From the NCBI GenBank assembly GCA_020433785.1, contig JAGRCC010000115.1, positions 1 through 33,801 of the forward strand: a stretch of DNA of 33,801 nt, in the 5' to 3' direction. The position numbers were made by a program, and so were the translations under genes. The DNA comes from Anaerolineae bacterium. Its GTDB lineage: Bacteria > Chloroflexota > Anaerolineae > 4572-78 > J111. Under the pieces are notes generated by a model. That model saw nothing but the letters and a program-made list of their open reading frames with translations, did no database searches and had not been told where the DNA came from. Of the stretch, positions 9,107-20,100 are shown one piece after another. Positions within the stretch are counted from its first letter, which is position 1. Each line of letters starts with the position of its first letter.

Positions 9107-9211
9107 GATCATAGTTTTCCTGGCTTGATAACGGTACAACTACAGGTAACTCAGCCGGCATAAGTCCATTAACAATCAATATACATTCCAAACCTCTTGG
9201 ATTTAGAGACT

Positions 9212-12200
9212 ATGAGTAAACACAATCAAGATTTGATTGGTCAATTACAATCCCAGGTAGCCGAATTAACCCAGGCCTTAGACCAGACCAATCTGCAACT
9301 TCAACAGACTATTGTTGAAAGAGACAGAGCCAATCTCCTCTTTGAGATTAACACTGCGCTCAATAACGCCAATCTTGATATCGATGCTATAACCACTATT
9401 GTTGTCAACGTCACCGAGCGAATTGGAGCTACATTGGGTGAAGTTTACCTGATTACCGATGCCGGTCAGCTCTATTTCAAAAGTTCAAACTCCGACCGAA
9501 ATAATTTAGACACCGAACAACAAGAAAAGTTACTATTACAAGCTGTCAGCGACGGCCCAGCGCCCCATGCTCTGGACCATAACCAAATTCTTATTATTTC
9601 CGACGTTCTTCAAGAATACCCTGATGCCCTTGAATTTCTCGATACCCAATTAAGATCGCTCATTTGTGCCCCGTTGGTGGTCGATCCGGACTGGCCGGGA
9701 GTCGTTATTTTCGGTCATCACACCCCTCATTTTTTTACCGAGCATCATACATCGCTGCTGACAGCCATTACTCCGCAAATTGTCACTGCCCTGGAAAAAG
9801 CAACGCACATTGACGAAATTAAAAGCAGCCTGCATGAAACCCATCTCATGCTAGATATTAGCCGCCAACTGGCCCGGGCCGATAATTTGGCCGATATCTA
9901 CGCGGCACTGGCTCATGCGGCCATATCCATCGGGGCCAGTCGCTGCACCATTTACACCTGTGACGAGCTAGGAAAAGATAATTTGCCGATCTATGGCCAA
10001 ATTATCTTTTCCAGCGATGCAAATGAGAGTCGCCAGTTGGCCGAACAATTTGATCGTTTCAGGATTGCCAACTATCCGATTTTACATCATCTAGTTAAGA
10101 GTCAAGAACCCGTCGTGATTGAAAGTATCAGTGGCAGCAGACAACTGACCAACCTCGAAAAAGAACTCTTTACCGCTTTTAAAGCGCAAAGCGCGGTCAT
10201 TACGCCACTGGTAACACGCAGCACTGTTATAGGCTTGCTCTCAGTTGAATATCAGTATTATCACGCCTTTAGCGAACGCGAACTGGACCTGTACCGAACG
10301 CTTTGTAATCAAACTACGATTGCCATTGAAAACACGCGTCAAAAACAGCGCACCCAGGATGCCCTGGCCGAAACCCAAACCCTCTATCGGGCCGGTCGAG
10401 TTCTGGCTGGCGCCGCCGATCTACAAGAGATTTTGGAGAAATCGCTGGTCGAGTTTGTCTACAGTTTGGGCTTGGATCAAGGCGGGGTAACCCTGGTCTC
10501 CTCCGACCGAAAAACCGGAAAACTGATGGCTTATCTTCAAAACGGCCAACTACAAAATATCGAAAAGCTTAAGTTCAATATTGATGAAACGACGCCTTAT
10601 CAGGCCGTTTTGTTAGCCGGACGGCCCTTCATCAGCTTTGATGTGCCTAATGATGACCGGATAGCTCAGTTTGTCACTTTCAATCAACAGAGTTCGATCA
10701 AATCCATCCTACAAGCCCCAATGATTATCCGGGGCGAGACAATTGGCTGGATCGGAGCCGATGCCGTCAAAACCCATCGCGAGTTTAGCCAACGTGAAGT
10801 GGATCTGGCCAGAGCCATGGCCGATCAAATTGCCATCACTATTCAGAATCGTCGCTTGTTAGAACAAACCGAACTGCGGGCCGACCGGCTCAAGGCGGTG
10901 GCCACCGTGGGCGAGGCCGTCACCGGCCTTACCGAACTCGATGAGGTTCTGGACCAAACAGTAAACCTGATTCGTGATCGGTTTGGCTTTTATCATGTGT
11001 CTATTTTTCTTATGGATGAAGCCAGAGAGTGGGCGGTGGTTCGGGCCTCAACCGGCGAGGTCGGCCAAATCATGGTCGAAAGCCCTCACCGACTGGCGAT
11101 TGGGGGCAACTCAATCGTCGGCTTTTGTACCCACCACGCCGAACCGCGAATTGCGCTGGATGTGGGCGAGGACGCGGTTCACTTCGAAAACCCTCTGCTG
11201 CCCAATACCCGATCTGAAATGGCTTTGCCTTTAATATTACGGGGTATCGTCATCGGTGCGCTGGATGTTCAAAGCCAAGAACCGAATGCCTTTTCTGATG
11301 AAGATGTGGAAACGCTCCAGATTATGGCAAACCAGGTAACGGCAGCTATTTCCAACTCCCGCCTGTTTGAGCAGATTCAGCATCGCTTGTCTGAGCAGCA
11401 GCATTTGTACGAAATTGGCGCCCAACTGGGGGGAACGCTGAATATCCATGAAGCCGCTGCCATCTTGACCACCAAAACCGCTCAATTTTTAGATGTAGCG
11501 GAGTGTGTTGTCAGCCTCCTTGAAGAAAAGGACACGGTTTATGTTATCAGCGACCACGTCGATGAAAGCTCAAAATTTCGAGTTGATGAAGGCAACCGCT
11601 ATAAGATCGCTGACTTTGCCAGTTGGAATAAGATCCTGGTCACCAAACGGCCACTAACCATGTATACCGATACTGACGAGACTGATAATTGGGAAGTGGC
11701 GTACCTTAAGGCCCACGAAGGAACAGCCCTGGCTATGGTACCCATTTTGCTCCGAAATGAAGTCATCGGCCTATTAGAAGTGTATGATCACACGCCTAAA
11801 CGGCGTTTCAAGCAAACCGAAATATCGTTACTGGAGTCGATTGCGCTTCAAGCCGCCAACAGTATAGAAAACGCCAAACTATTTGGCCAGGCGAACGAGA
11901 GTCAGGCCTTCCTAACCGCCGTGATCGACCAAATTCCTGATCCGATCTTTATCAAAGATAGAGATCACCGCTTTGTTACCGTCAATACGGCGTTCGCTCA
12001 GGACCTTTTAAATCGCGCTGTTGAGCAGGTTATCGGCCTCAATGATTACGATTTCTTGTCCGAGGCGGAGGCCAAAAAATCATTGGCCATGGACAATATT
12101 GTGTTCGAAACCGGTGAAATCCAAGAAATTGAAGAAACACGGATCGACGCACATGACCAGCTGCAGGTGCTTTATACGCGAAAAATCCCTCTAACGTTAA

Positions 12201-14131
12201 CAGACAATCCGGATAAGCCAGAGTATTTAGTCGGAATTATCAATGATATAACCCAAATCCGGCAGCGAGAAGTTGAACGTGACCGATTGATTGAAGAAAC
12301 ACGGCGAACCCTTGATCGCACTCAAACCCTGTACCGGATTAGCGATAATCTGGCCATCTCTACGGAAATCCGCTCCACCTTTGAAGCCGTGTTGAGCGAA
12401 TACCTCAATCTGCTGGGGTTGAAACAGGGCAGCATTATGCTATTTGATAAGGCCACCAATTGTAACAAAGCTCAGGCTCGGGTGGTCAACGGTCGCGTCA
12501 TCCCGCCTAATCTGGTCATCCCTGTGGATGAAGACCAAGTTTTCCAACATCTCAAGAAAAACCAAAAACCACTGATTTTGGAGGATGCCCAGAGTCATCC
12601 CTTGGTTAGCCACACGCTTGACGAACGGGCGCATAAGAATATCAAAACAATGCTATTTATTCCGCTGGTGATTCGACAGCAATTGATGGGCAGCCTGGTG
12701 GTTGATGTGGTTGGCGAAACCTACTCCTTTGACCCCAGTGATGTTGACACCGGTGAAGCCATTGCCGATCAGCTAACCATCTGGCTGGAAAACCGCCGCT
12801 TACTGACCGAGGCCCAATACCGCTCGGATCGTCTGCAAACCGCGGCCGAAATTTCACGGGCGGCCAGCCAGATTCTCGATATCGATGATCTGATCACGAC
12901 CTCGGTCAATTTGATTCGCGATCAGTTCGACTTTTACTACGTTGGGCTTTTCCTGGTTGATGAAGCAAAGGAATGGGCCGTCTTGCATGCCGGTACGGGT
13001 AAAGCCGGGGAAATTCAGTTGGCGAAAAATCACCGGCTGAAGATCGGTGGCGAGTCGATGATTGGCTGGAGCATTCACCAGCGCAAAGCGCGCATTGCGC
13101 TAAACGTAGGTGAAGAAGCCATCCACTTCCAAAACCCGGATTTACCGAACACCCAATCCGAAATGGCGCTGCCCCTGATCAGTCGTGATGATGTCATCGG
13201 CGCGCTAACCGTTCAGAGCGTCGAGCAAAGGGCTTTCTCGGTGGAGGATATTACTCTGCTGCAAACAATGGCCGATCAGTTAGCCAATGCCTTTTCCAAT
13301 GCGCATTTGTTTGAACGGGTAGAACATTCTAAGATGGAAGCGGAAAATCGCCTACGCGAAACCCAGGCGTTGCAGCAGCTCAGTCAAGCGCTGTCCGGCA
13401 CTCTCAAAATCGATGATGTGGCTGGCGCATTTTTTGAAAGTTGTACTCAACTCCTCAATTTCGATTATGTCGTAATCTCATTGATAGATGAGGCGCGACG
13501 GCAGATCAAAGCCGTCGCCGGTCTCAATATCACCAATGAACATATTAATCGCACTGTTTATAGCCTGGATAGCGCCACCATGCTGGCAGATGTCATTCGC
13601 CGTAGCAAAACGGAAACTATTTTTGGCTGGGATAATCGCCTGGATCGGGTCATTTTTGAGGCAGCCCATCAAGTCAATTGGGGCGCACGCGTTTTTATGC
13701 CAATTATTTTAAGGCAGCGAGCCATCGGCGTGATTGAAGCGGGATTCAAACAAAAACGTCTCATGCAGGTACCCGAGGACCAAATCAAACTGCTTCAGAC
13801 ATTCATCGACCAGACAGCCCTGGCGCTAGAGAGCGCCCAACGTTATGAGGCCACGCAAAAAGCAGCCCAGCGTGAGAAAATCATCCGCGAAGTAACGGAA
13901 AAGATACAAAATGCCGTGACCGTTGAAGATATCCTAAAAACTACTGTTTTGGAACTCAGTAAGATCGTAGGAGCCACCCAAGCCGGGATCAACTTAGGCA
14001 CTACCTTACCTCAACCGAGCTTACCGAGCGATATCAACCTAAACCGCGACGCACGAACCCGTCGTGGTGACAACCCCAGTTCCAAGCCGCCTACCAAACC
14101 GGTTAGTAACGAGGAGAGTCAACAATCATGA
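9212..14131 (+). CDS. Giant multi-GAF/PAS sensory protein without a kinase domain
   Basis: The product has 1,639 residues and no membrane segment. An N-terminal coiled coil (about 5-45) is followed by GAF domains at about 48-203, 212-383, 392-553, 560-723 and 732-896, a PAS domain (about 899-1022, DPIFIKDRDHRFVTVN), and GAF domains at about 1045-1202, 1212-1371 and 1385-1549. Residues 1550-1600 look like the first helix and strand of a further GAF domain that stops early; a Pro/Lys/Asn-rich tail ends the protein. No HisKA, ATPase, cyclase or DNA-binding domain is present, so it can only sense and pass a signal by contact. The ATG at 9212 is chosen over a TTG at 9197 five codons earlier. Its stop overlaps the start of the giant hybrid kinase (ATGA), so equimolar synthesis and a complex with that kinase are likely. 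Confidence 0.9.
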   Translation: MSKHNQDLIGQLQSQVAELTQALDQTNLQLQQTIVERDRANLLFEINTALNNANLDIDAITTIVVNVTERIGATLGEVYLITDAGQLYFKSSNSDRNNLDTEQQEKLLLQAVSDGPAPHALDHNQILIISDVLQEYPDALEFLDTQLRSLICAPLVVDPDWPGVVIFGHHTPHFFTEHHTSLLTAITPQIVTALEKATHIDEIKSSLHETHLMLDISRQLARADNLADIYAALAHAAISIGASRCTIYTCDELGKDNLPIYGQIIFSSDANESRQLAEQFDRFRIANYPILHHLVKSQEPVVIESISGSRQLTNLEKELFTAFKAQSAVITPLVTRSTVIGLLSVEYQYYHAFSERELDLYRTLCNQTTIAIENTRQKQRTQDALAETQTLYRAGRVLAGAADLQEILEKSLVEFVYSLGLDQGGVTLVSSDRKTGKLMAYLQNGQLQNIEKLKFNIDETTPYQAVLLAGRPFISFDVPNDDRIAQFVTFNQQSSIKSILQAPMIIRGETIGWIGADAVKTHREFSQREVDLARAMADQIAITIQNRRLLEQTELRADRLKAVATVGEAVTGLTELDEVLDQTVNLIRDRFGFYHVSIFLMDEAREWAVVRASTGEVGQIMVESPHRLAIGGNSIVGFCTHHAEPRIALDVGEDAVHFENPLLPNTRSEMALPLILRGIVIGALDVQSQEPNAFSDEDVETLQIMANQVTAAISNSRLFEQIQHRLSEQQHLYEIGAQLGGTLNIHEAAAILTTKTAQFLDVAECVVSLLEEKDTVYVISDHVDESSKFRVDEGNRYKIADFASWNKILVTKRPLTMYTDTDETDNWEVAYLKAHEGTALAMVPILLRNEVIGLLEVYDHTPKRRFKQTEISLLESIALQAANSIENAKLFGQANESQAFLTAVIDQIPDPIFIKDRDHRFVTVNTAFAQDLLNRAVEQVIGLNDYDFLSEAEAKKSLAMDNIVFETGEIQEIEETRIDAHDQLQVLYTRKIPLTLTDNPDKPEYLVGIINDITQIRQREVERDRLIEETRRTLDRTQTLYRISDNLAISTEIRSTFEAVLSEYLNLLGLKQGSIMLFDKATNCNKAQARVVNGRVIPPNLVIPVDEDQVFQHLKKNQKPLILEDAQSHPLVSHTLDERAHKNIKTMLFIPLVIRQQLMGSLVVDVVGETYSFDPSDVDTGEAIADQLTIWLENRRLLTEAQYRSDRLQTAAEISRAASQILDIDDLITTSVNLIRDQFDFYYVGLFLVDEAKEWAVLHAGTGKAGEIQLAKNHRLKIGGESMIGWSIHQRKARIALNVGEEAIHFQNPDLPNTQSEMALPLISRDDVIGALTVQSVEQRAFSVEDITLLQTMADQLANAFSNAHLFERVEHSKMEAENRLRETQALQQLSQALSGTLKIDDVAGAFFESCTQLLNFDYVVISLIDEARRQIKAVAGLNITNEHINRTVYSLDSATMLADVIRRSKTETIFGWDNRLDRVIFEAAHQVNWGARVFMPIILRQRAIGVIEAGFKQKRLMQVPEDQIKLLQTFIDQTALALESAQRYEATQKAAQREKIIREVTEKIQNAVTVEDILKTTVLELSKIVGATQAGINLGTTLPQPSLPSDINLNRDARTRRGDNPSSKPPTKPVSNEESQQS

Positions 14132-17100
14132 TTGACCAAATGCTTGCCCGACTCCAGGCTAATCTGGCGCAACTAACCACCACATTCCCAGATTTGAACA
14201 ACAGTGATCTGTGGCCGCACATCTGGCAAGACCTGGAGACTCTTTCCCAAAGCTTAGCCAACCAGCCCACAGCAAGCCGCGATGAATTAACTCCCGCAGC
14301 CGATGATCCGGACGATGTAGCAGCGCGAATACTCCTGGAAGACGCCAATAGCATCATTCTGCGGCTGGATACCGCCGGTCGAGTCACTTATCTCAATGAG
14401 TTTGCCCAAAAATTTTTCGGATATACGGCGGCAGAAATCGTCGGTCAGGATGCCATTGGAACTATCGTCTCATCAACGGATGCTGACCTGCTGCGGCAAA
14501 TTGTGACCAACCCCGAAGAGTACGCCAGCAATAAGAATGAAAACATTCAAAAATCCGGGGAGCGCGTTTGGGTCGCCTGGTCCAATAAGCCTATTCTTGA
14601 TAACCAGGGTCAACTCAAAGAAGTGCTCTGTATAGGCAACGACATCACCGATCATCGGCGCACGGAAATGGAACTGCTCCATCAAAAGGAGATGCTCAGC
14701 CGAATTATTGACGCCCTTCCGGTGGGTATCTTTGCCAAAGATGTCCAGTCCGATTATCGCTTTACGGTCTGGAACAAAAAAATTGAAGAAATCTTCGAGA
14801 TTGAACGCGAAAAAATTCTGGGTAAAAACGATTATGATTTCTTTGATGTGACCGATGCCGATCACTTTCACTATACCGATCTGTCAGTTATGGCCGAGGG
14901 CGAAGTGGTCGATATCGCTAAAGAGGAGATCACCACCAATCGCGGCGATATTTTAGCCCATACCATCAAAGTTCCTCTCTATGATAGCGCGGGGTCACCC
15001 CAAACTTTGCTGGGTATTCTGGAAGATATTACCGTGTCCTCCAAAATCAAGGCCGATCTTCAAGAGAGTCAAAAGCGCTTATCAGAAGCGCATCAAATTG
15101 CTAAACTTGGCACCTGGACTTGGGATTTGATCGACAATAACGCTGTGTGGAACCAGCGGACCCGTGAAATTTTTGGGGTAAATCCGACGGTTGAAATCGA
15201 CTTTGAACTATTCACAACGCTTCTCCATCCCGACGATCAAGAGCAGGTGCTTAAGACGATTCAACAGACCCTGGAATCGGACAGTGACCGATATGAAATT
15301 GAGCATCGTTTGATCCATGAAAATGGCGATGTTCGGCACATTCACACTCTTGGCCGCATAAAACGGCTCCAGGACGGTCGCCCTGCCGAAATAGTGGGCG
15401 TCACCCAAGATATCACCGAACGCAAGGAAGCCGAACAGGCCCTACAACAAGCCGAAGAAAAATATCGCAGTATTTATGAAAACGCCGTTGAAGGTATTTT
15501 CCAAACCGCTGTAGAGGGCCATTATATTAGCGCCAACCCGGCTCTGGCCCGGATCTATGGCTATGCTTCGCCGTCAGAGTTAATCAAAAAACTCACTGAT
15601 ATCAAACATCATCTTTATGTTGATCCTCTCCGCCGTGATGAATTTATTGAAATCGTTAAGAAGAAAGGCCATATCTCAGAATTTGAATCTAAAGTTTATC
15701 GCCAAGATGGGGAGATAATTTGGATCTCTGAAAACGCCCGCGCCGTTTACGATACCCATGGTAACCTAGCTTACTTTGAAGGCACGGTCATGGAGATCAC
15801 TAAGCGCAAACAGGTCGAGCAGGAGATTTTACAGCGCAACGCCGAATTAGCCGCCATAAACCGTGTGGCTGCGGCCATCACCTCTGCTGTTGAACCCAAG
15901 GAGAGTTTTAGAGCAGTGGCTCAGGAAATGTTAGAGCTTTTTGGCGCCTGTCGCAGCGGTATTGCGATGTTAACTGAAGACAAGCAATCGCTCCACGTCG
16001 TTTCTGACTTTGGGGTCACTCATGACTTTAACTCGGAAGGATATTTGATTCCCCTAAAAAATAACTACTCCTCTAGCTATGTGATTGAAACCGGCCGATC
16101 AATTGTCATTAACGATGCTCGAACCAACTCCAAAACGACCGCCGTTCATGACTTGATAGAACAGTTACGAATTGAATGCTTGTTAATCGTGCCTTTGATC
16201 ACCCACGGTCAAGTTATCGGTACACTAGGAGTGGCGTTTGATAAAGAAGGCCGAACGTTTGAGCCGCACGAGGTCAAACTTGCTGAAACCATCGCTCAGC
16301 AAATTGCCGGAGCGCTTGATAATGCCCAGTTGCTCGAACAAACCCAATCCGCCCTAATCGACCAACAAAAAGCCGAAGAAGGGCTGCTTCAAGCCCTGCA
16401 AAAAACTGAGTCGCTTTACCGCATTGGCGACGCTATGGCCACCTCTTCTGACGAGCGAACGACATTTGAAACTGTATTAGGCGAGTACTTGCGCCTATTA
16501 AATGTTAAATGGGGCAAATTAGCGCTTCGCAACCGGACCGCAGACCAAAACGAAATCCGGGCGCTGTACCTAAACGGGCAGCCGGCTCAAGTGGATAGGT
16601 CCATTTCTATAAACACTGATCTGTTCCAGCACCTGGCCGAACAGCCTAAGCCATTGGTCATTGGCAACGTGTTCACTCATCCGTTAACTCAAGAAAATCC
16701 GACGATACGGGGCCTGATTCAGGCCAAATCAATGCTGTATCTGCCCATAGTATTGCGGGGGCAAACGATTGGAGTCATCGCGGCAGGGAGTGATCTGGAA
16801 AATCGGGATTTTTCGCCCAGCGATATCGAACTGGGTCAGGTTGTAGCCGACCAACTGGCGATCTGGCTAGACAACCGCCGCTTGCTGGCCGAAGCACAAT
16901 ATCGATCTGATCGTTTACAAACAGCGGCCGAGGTTTCCAGAGCGGCCAGTTCAATCTTAGATGTGGGCGATCTGATCACGACTTCGGTCCATCTTATTCA
17001 AAACCAATTTGGGTTCTATTATGTGGGCCTATTTTTAGTGGACGAAGCCGGAGAATGGGCCGTTCTGCAGGCCGGCACGGGTGAGGCCGGCCGAACTCAG

Positions 17101-20100
17101 CTCCGTCAAAATCACAAACTCAAAATCGGGGAAGAGTCCATGATCGGTTGGAGCATACACCACCGCCAGGCGCGCATTGCCTTGGATGTGGGCCAAGAGG
17201 CTGTCCGCTTCAAAAACCCGGTGTTACCCGATACCCGTTCAGAAATGGCTCTGCCTCTTATTAGCCGGGAAGAAGTGATTGGGGCCTTGACCGTACAAAG
17301 CACCGAGCGCGGCGCATTCTCTGCCGAAGATATTACGCTGCTCCAGACAATGGCCGATCAGTTAGCCAATGCCATTACCAACGCCCACCTCTTCGAGCGG
17401 GCAGCGCAAGCTCGCCGCGAGGCGGAGACACGGCTGCGGGAGACGATTGCGCTCCAGCGCCTCGGCCAATCCCTTTCCAGCACCTTGAACATCGATGAGA
17501 TTTTCAGCCTCTTCTTTGAGACCTCCATCAGAGAAATAGGCTTCGATTACATTATGTTATCCATGGTTGATGCCAAGCAGCAGCGCGTCAAAGCGATCAG
17601 CGGTGTCGGCGTTTCCGATAACAATATCGAGCGCTCTAACCGTACGCTAAACGACAACGATATCATGGCCGACATCATCCGGACCGGTAAAACCGAAGTT
17701 ATCACCGGTTGGGATGAACGGTATGATCGAGCCATGTATGAAAGTGAAGGGCATGCTGAGTGGATGCGGATCTTTACGCCGATTATTCTGCGTCAGGAGA
17801 ATATTGGGCTGGTCGAAGCCGGTTTCAAAAACCCCAACACGCCTATCGAAGATGCCCACCTGAGATTGCTCAAAGCGTTTATTACTCAAATGACCCTGGC
17901 GCTCGATAACGCCCAGCTATTCCGACAAACCCAGGAGGCCCTGGCCAGCACCCAACAACTCTTCAAAATCAGCAGTTCGCTAGTAGAAAGCATCAGGTTT
18001 GAAGATATTTTCAACATCGTTCTGGACAATGTAAGAAATTATGATGTTGATCGAGTCAGTATCTCGCTTCTTGATAAATCAAAAGAGGGCCAAATCGAGT
18101 CGGTCACGATGGCTTCTACTTGGGATAAAGACCCGTCCCGACAAGTTTCTGACGACACTAAATTTTCCGCCAATGAATATAAGCTTATACAATCGTTCGC
18201 CCAACCACCCTTTACCCCTCTCATTTCTCAAGATTTGCGACAGCCAGAGCAAGACGAACGTCTGGCTGAGGAGTTTCGGCTGTTTGCCCTGAATGAGTTA
18301 CAAACAATCACCTTATTCTCCGCGCCCATGTTTCTGGGAACAGAATACAAAGGGGTACTCTCCATTTATACGCGTCAGCCGCACCACTACACCGAGCAAG
18401 AGCAACGCATTTATCAAACCCTGGCTGATCAGGCCATCATTACGCTTGAAAACCATCGGCTGTTGGAAACCACCAAGACCGAACGTGATCGGGCGGCGCT
18501 TTTGTACCAACTGGGGCAGCGGTTAAGTAGTACCACCTCGGTCGAGGCCGTCCAACATATAATCCTGGAATTCACGGAACGGATGGGGGCCACTCATGCC
18601 GAAATTTTCATCACCGATGGCGGTGAGTTCGTATCGGTGGCCACATCTATCGCCGACCGGCGAAATGTTCCGTTGGCCGATTTGGTGCGATTAGCCCTGC
18701 TGGAAGGGCCCGAGGCGCTGGCCTTAGATCGCGGCGAACGTATTACCCTAACTCGCTCGGATCAGCAGCCCTGGCTCCTCGATGAAATTGCCGGCATGCC
18801 AGCGGTCAATACCGTCACTTGTGTACCTTTTTACTCACTACGCAGCACGTTGCACGGTGTACTTACCTTCTTACACACGCTGCCGAACGGCTTTGCCGAC
18901 GACCAATTGGCCACATTCGACTCGCTGGCTATCCAAACTGCTGCCACGTTAGAGAATGTTTGGCTCCTGGAGCAAACCAATCAAGTCCTCAAAGAAACGG
19001 AGTTGCTCTATAAGGCCAGCCGTCGCTTCAATACCGCCCAATTTATCGAAGATTTGTTAAGTATTATGGTGGACAGTTTCGCCGAAACCACTTATACACA
19101 TTGTATGTGTGTAGCCTTGGTAACTGGGACGGATGAAGCCGGCGCACCTAAAGAGTTGAAAATTGTCGCTAAATGGGACCAAGAATCTCAAGAAATTTTG
19201 AGTACAGGGATGTTGATGTCCCCGGATAAGTTCGCCTTTATTCAAAATCTTCGTTACGACGCGCCCCTGGAAGTTAATTTTGATAATTTGGATGCCACTA
19301 CACAAACCAATCTCGAAAAATTCTATTCGGGTAATCGCGCTATCTTGGCGGTTCCTTTGGCGGTTGGCCGCAATTGGCTAGGGGTATTGCTGCTAGGCAG
19401 CCGGAGTAATCGTTATGAACTCAAACCCAATATTATTAACCAAATCGTCAATTTGGCCGGCCAAGCGGCAGTGGTGATTCAAAACTTACAACTGGTCGCC
19501 GAAACTCAACAAAATCTTTACAATACTGAAATTCTGTCTACCTTGGGCCAGCAGTTGCTTAAAGCCGAAACCATGGGAGCGATGTATGATCTGGCCATAA
19601 CCGCTGTTGCTGCTACCGAGCCGGATCGTGGAGTGTCGATCTTTATGTATGACCAGATCGAAAACAACATCGATCTGGAGTTGGTTGCCTTGTGGGATAA
19701 CCCCAGACGAGAATGGCCCAGTATTCCCGTTAGCTCTCATCTTTCCACCACCGAACTGGGATTGGAACCGTTGATAAAAACTGGCCAAACCGTTATTTCG
19801 ATCAACGCTGATGAGGATGATCGCTTCTCGCCGATGCTTAAACAGTTACTGGCGGTCATGCAAATCAAAACGATGGTTGCCGTGCCCATTTGGTTGAACA
19901 AAACTGTTGAAGGTTTCATTTTAATCAGCAATCAAGCCGAACTAGCTTTTTCGCCCGATATGATCCGTCTATTTGAAGATATTGCTCGCGAAACGTCGGG
20001 CGCGCTGGAAAATAGGCGGTTACTCGATGAAACCCAACACCGGGCCCGCCAACTGCAAACGGCCGCCGAAGTATCTCAAGCGGCCACGGCTAATTTAGAT

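Noticed and set aside
14473..14871. Minus-strand frame of 132 codons opposite the first PAS domains
   Set aside because: The PAS coding on the plus strand is clear; the antisense frame has no family features.
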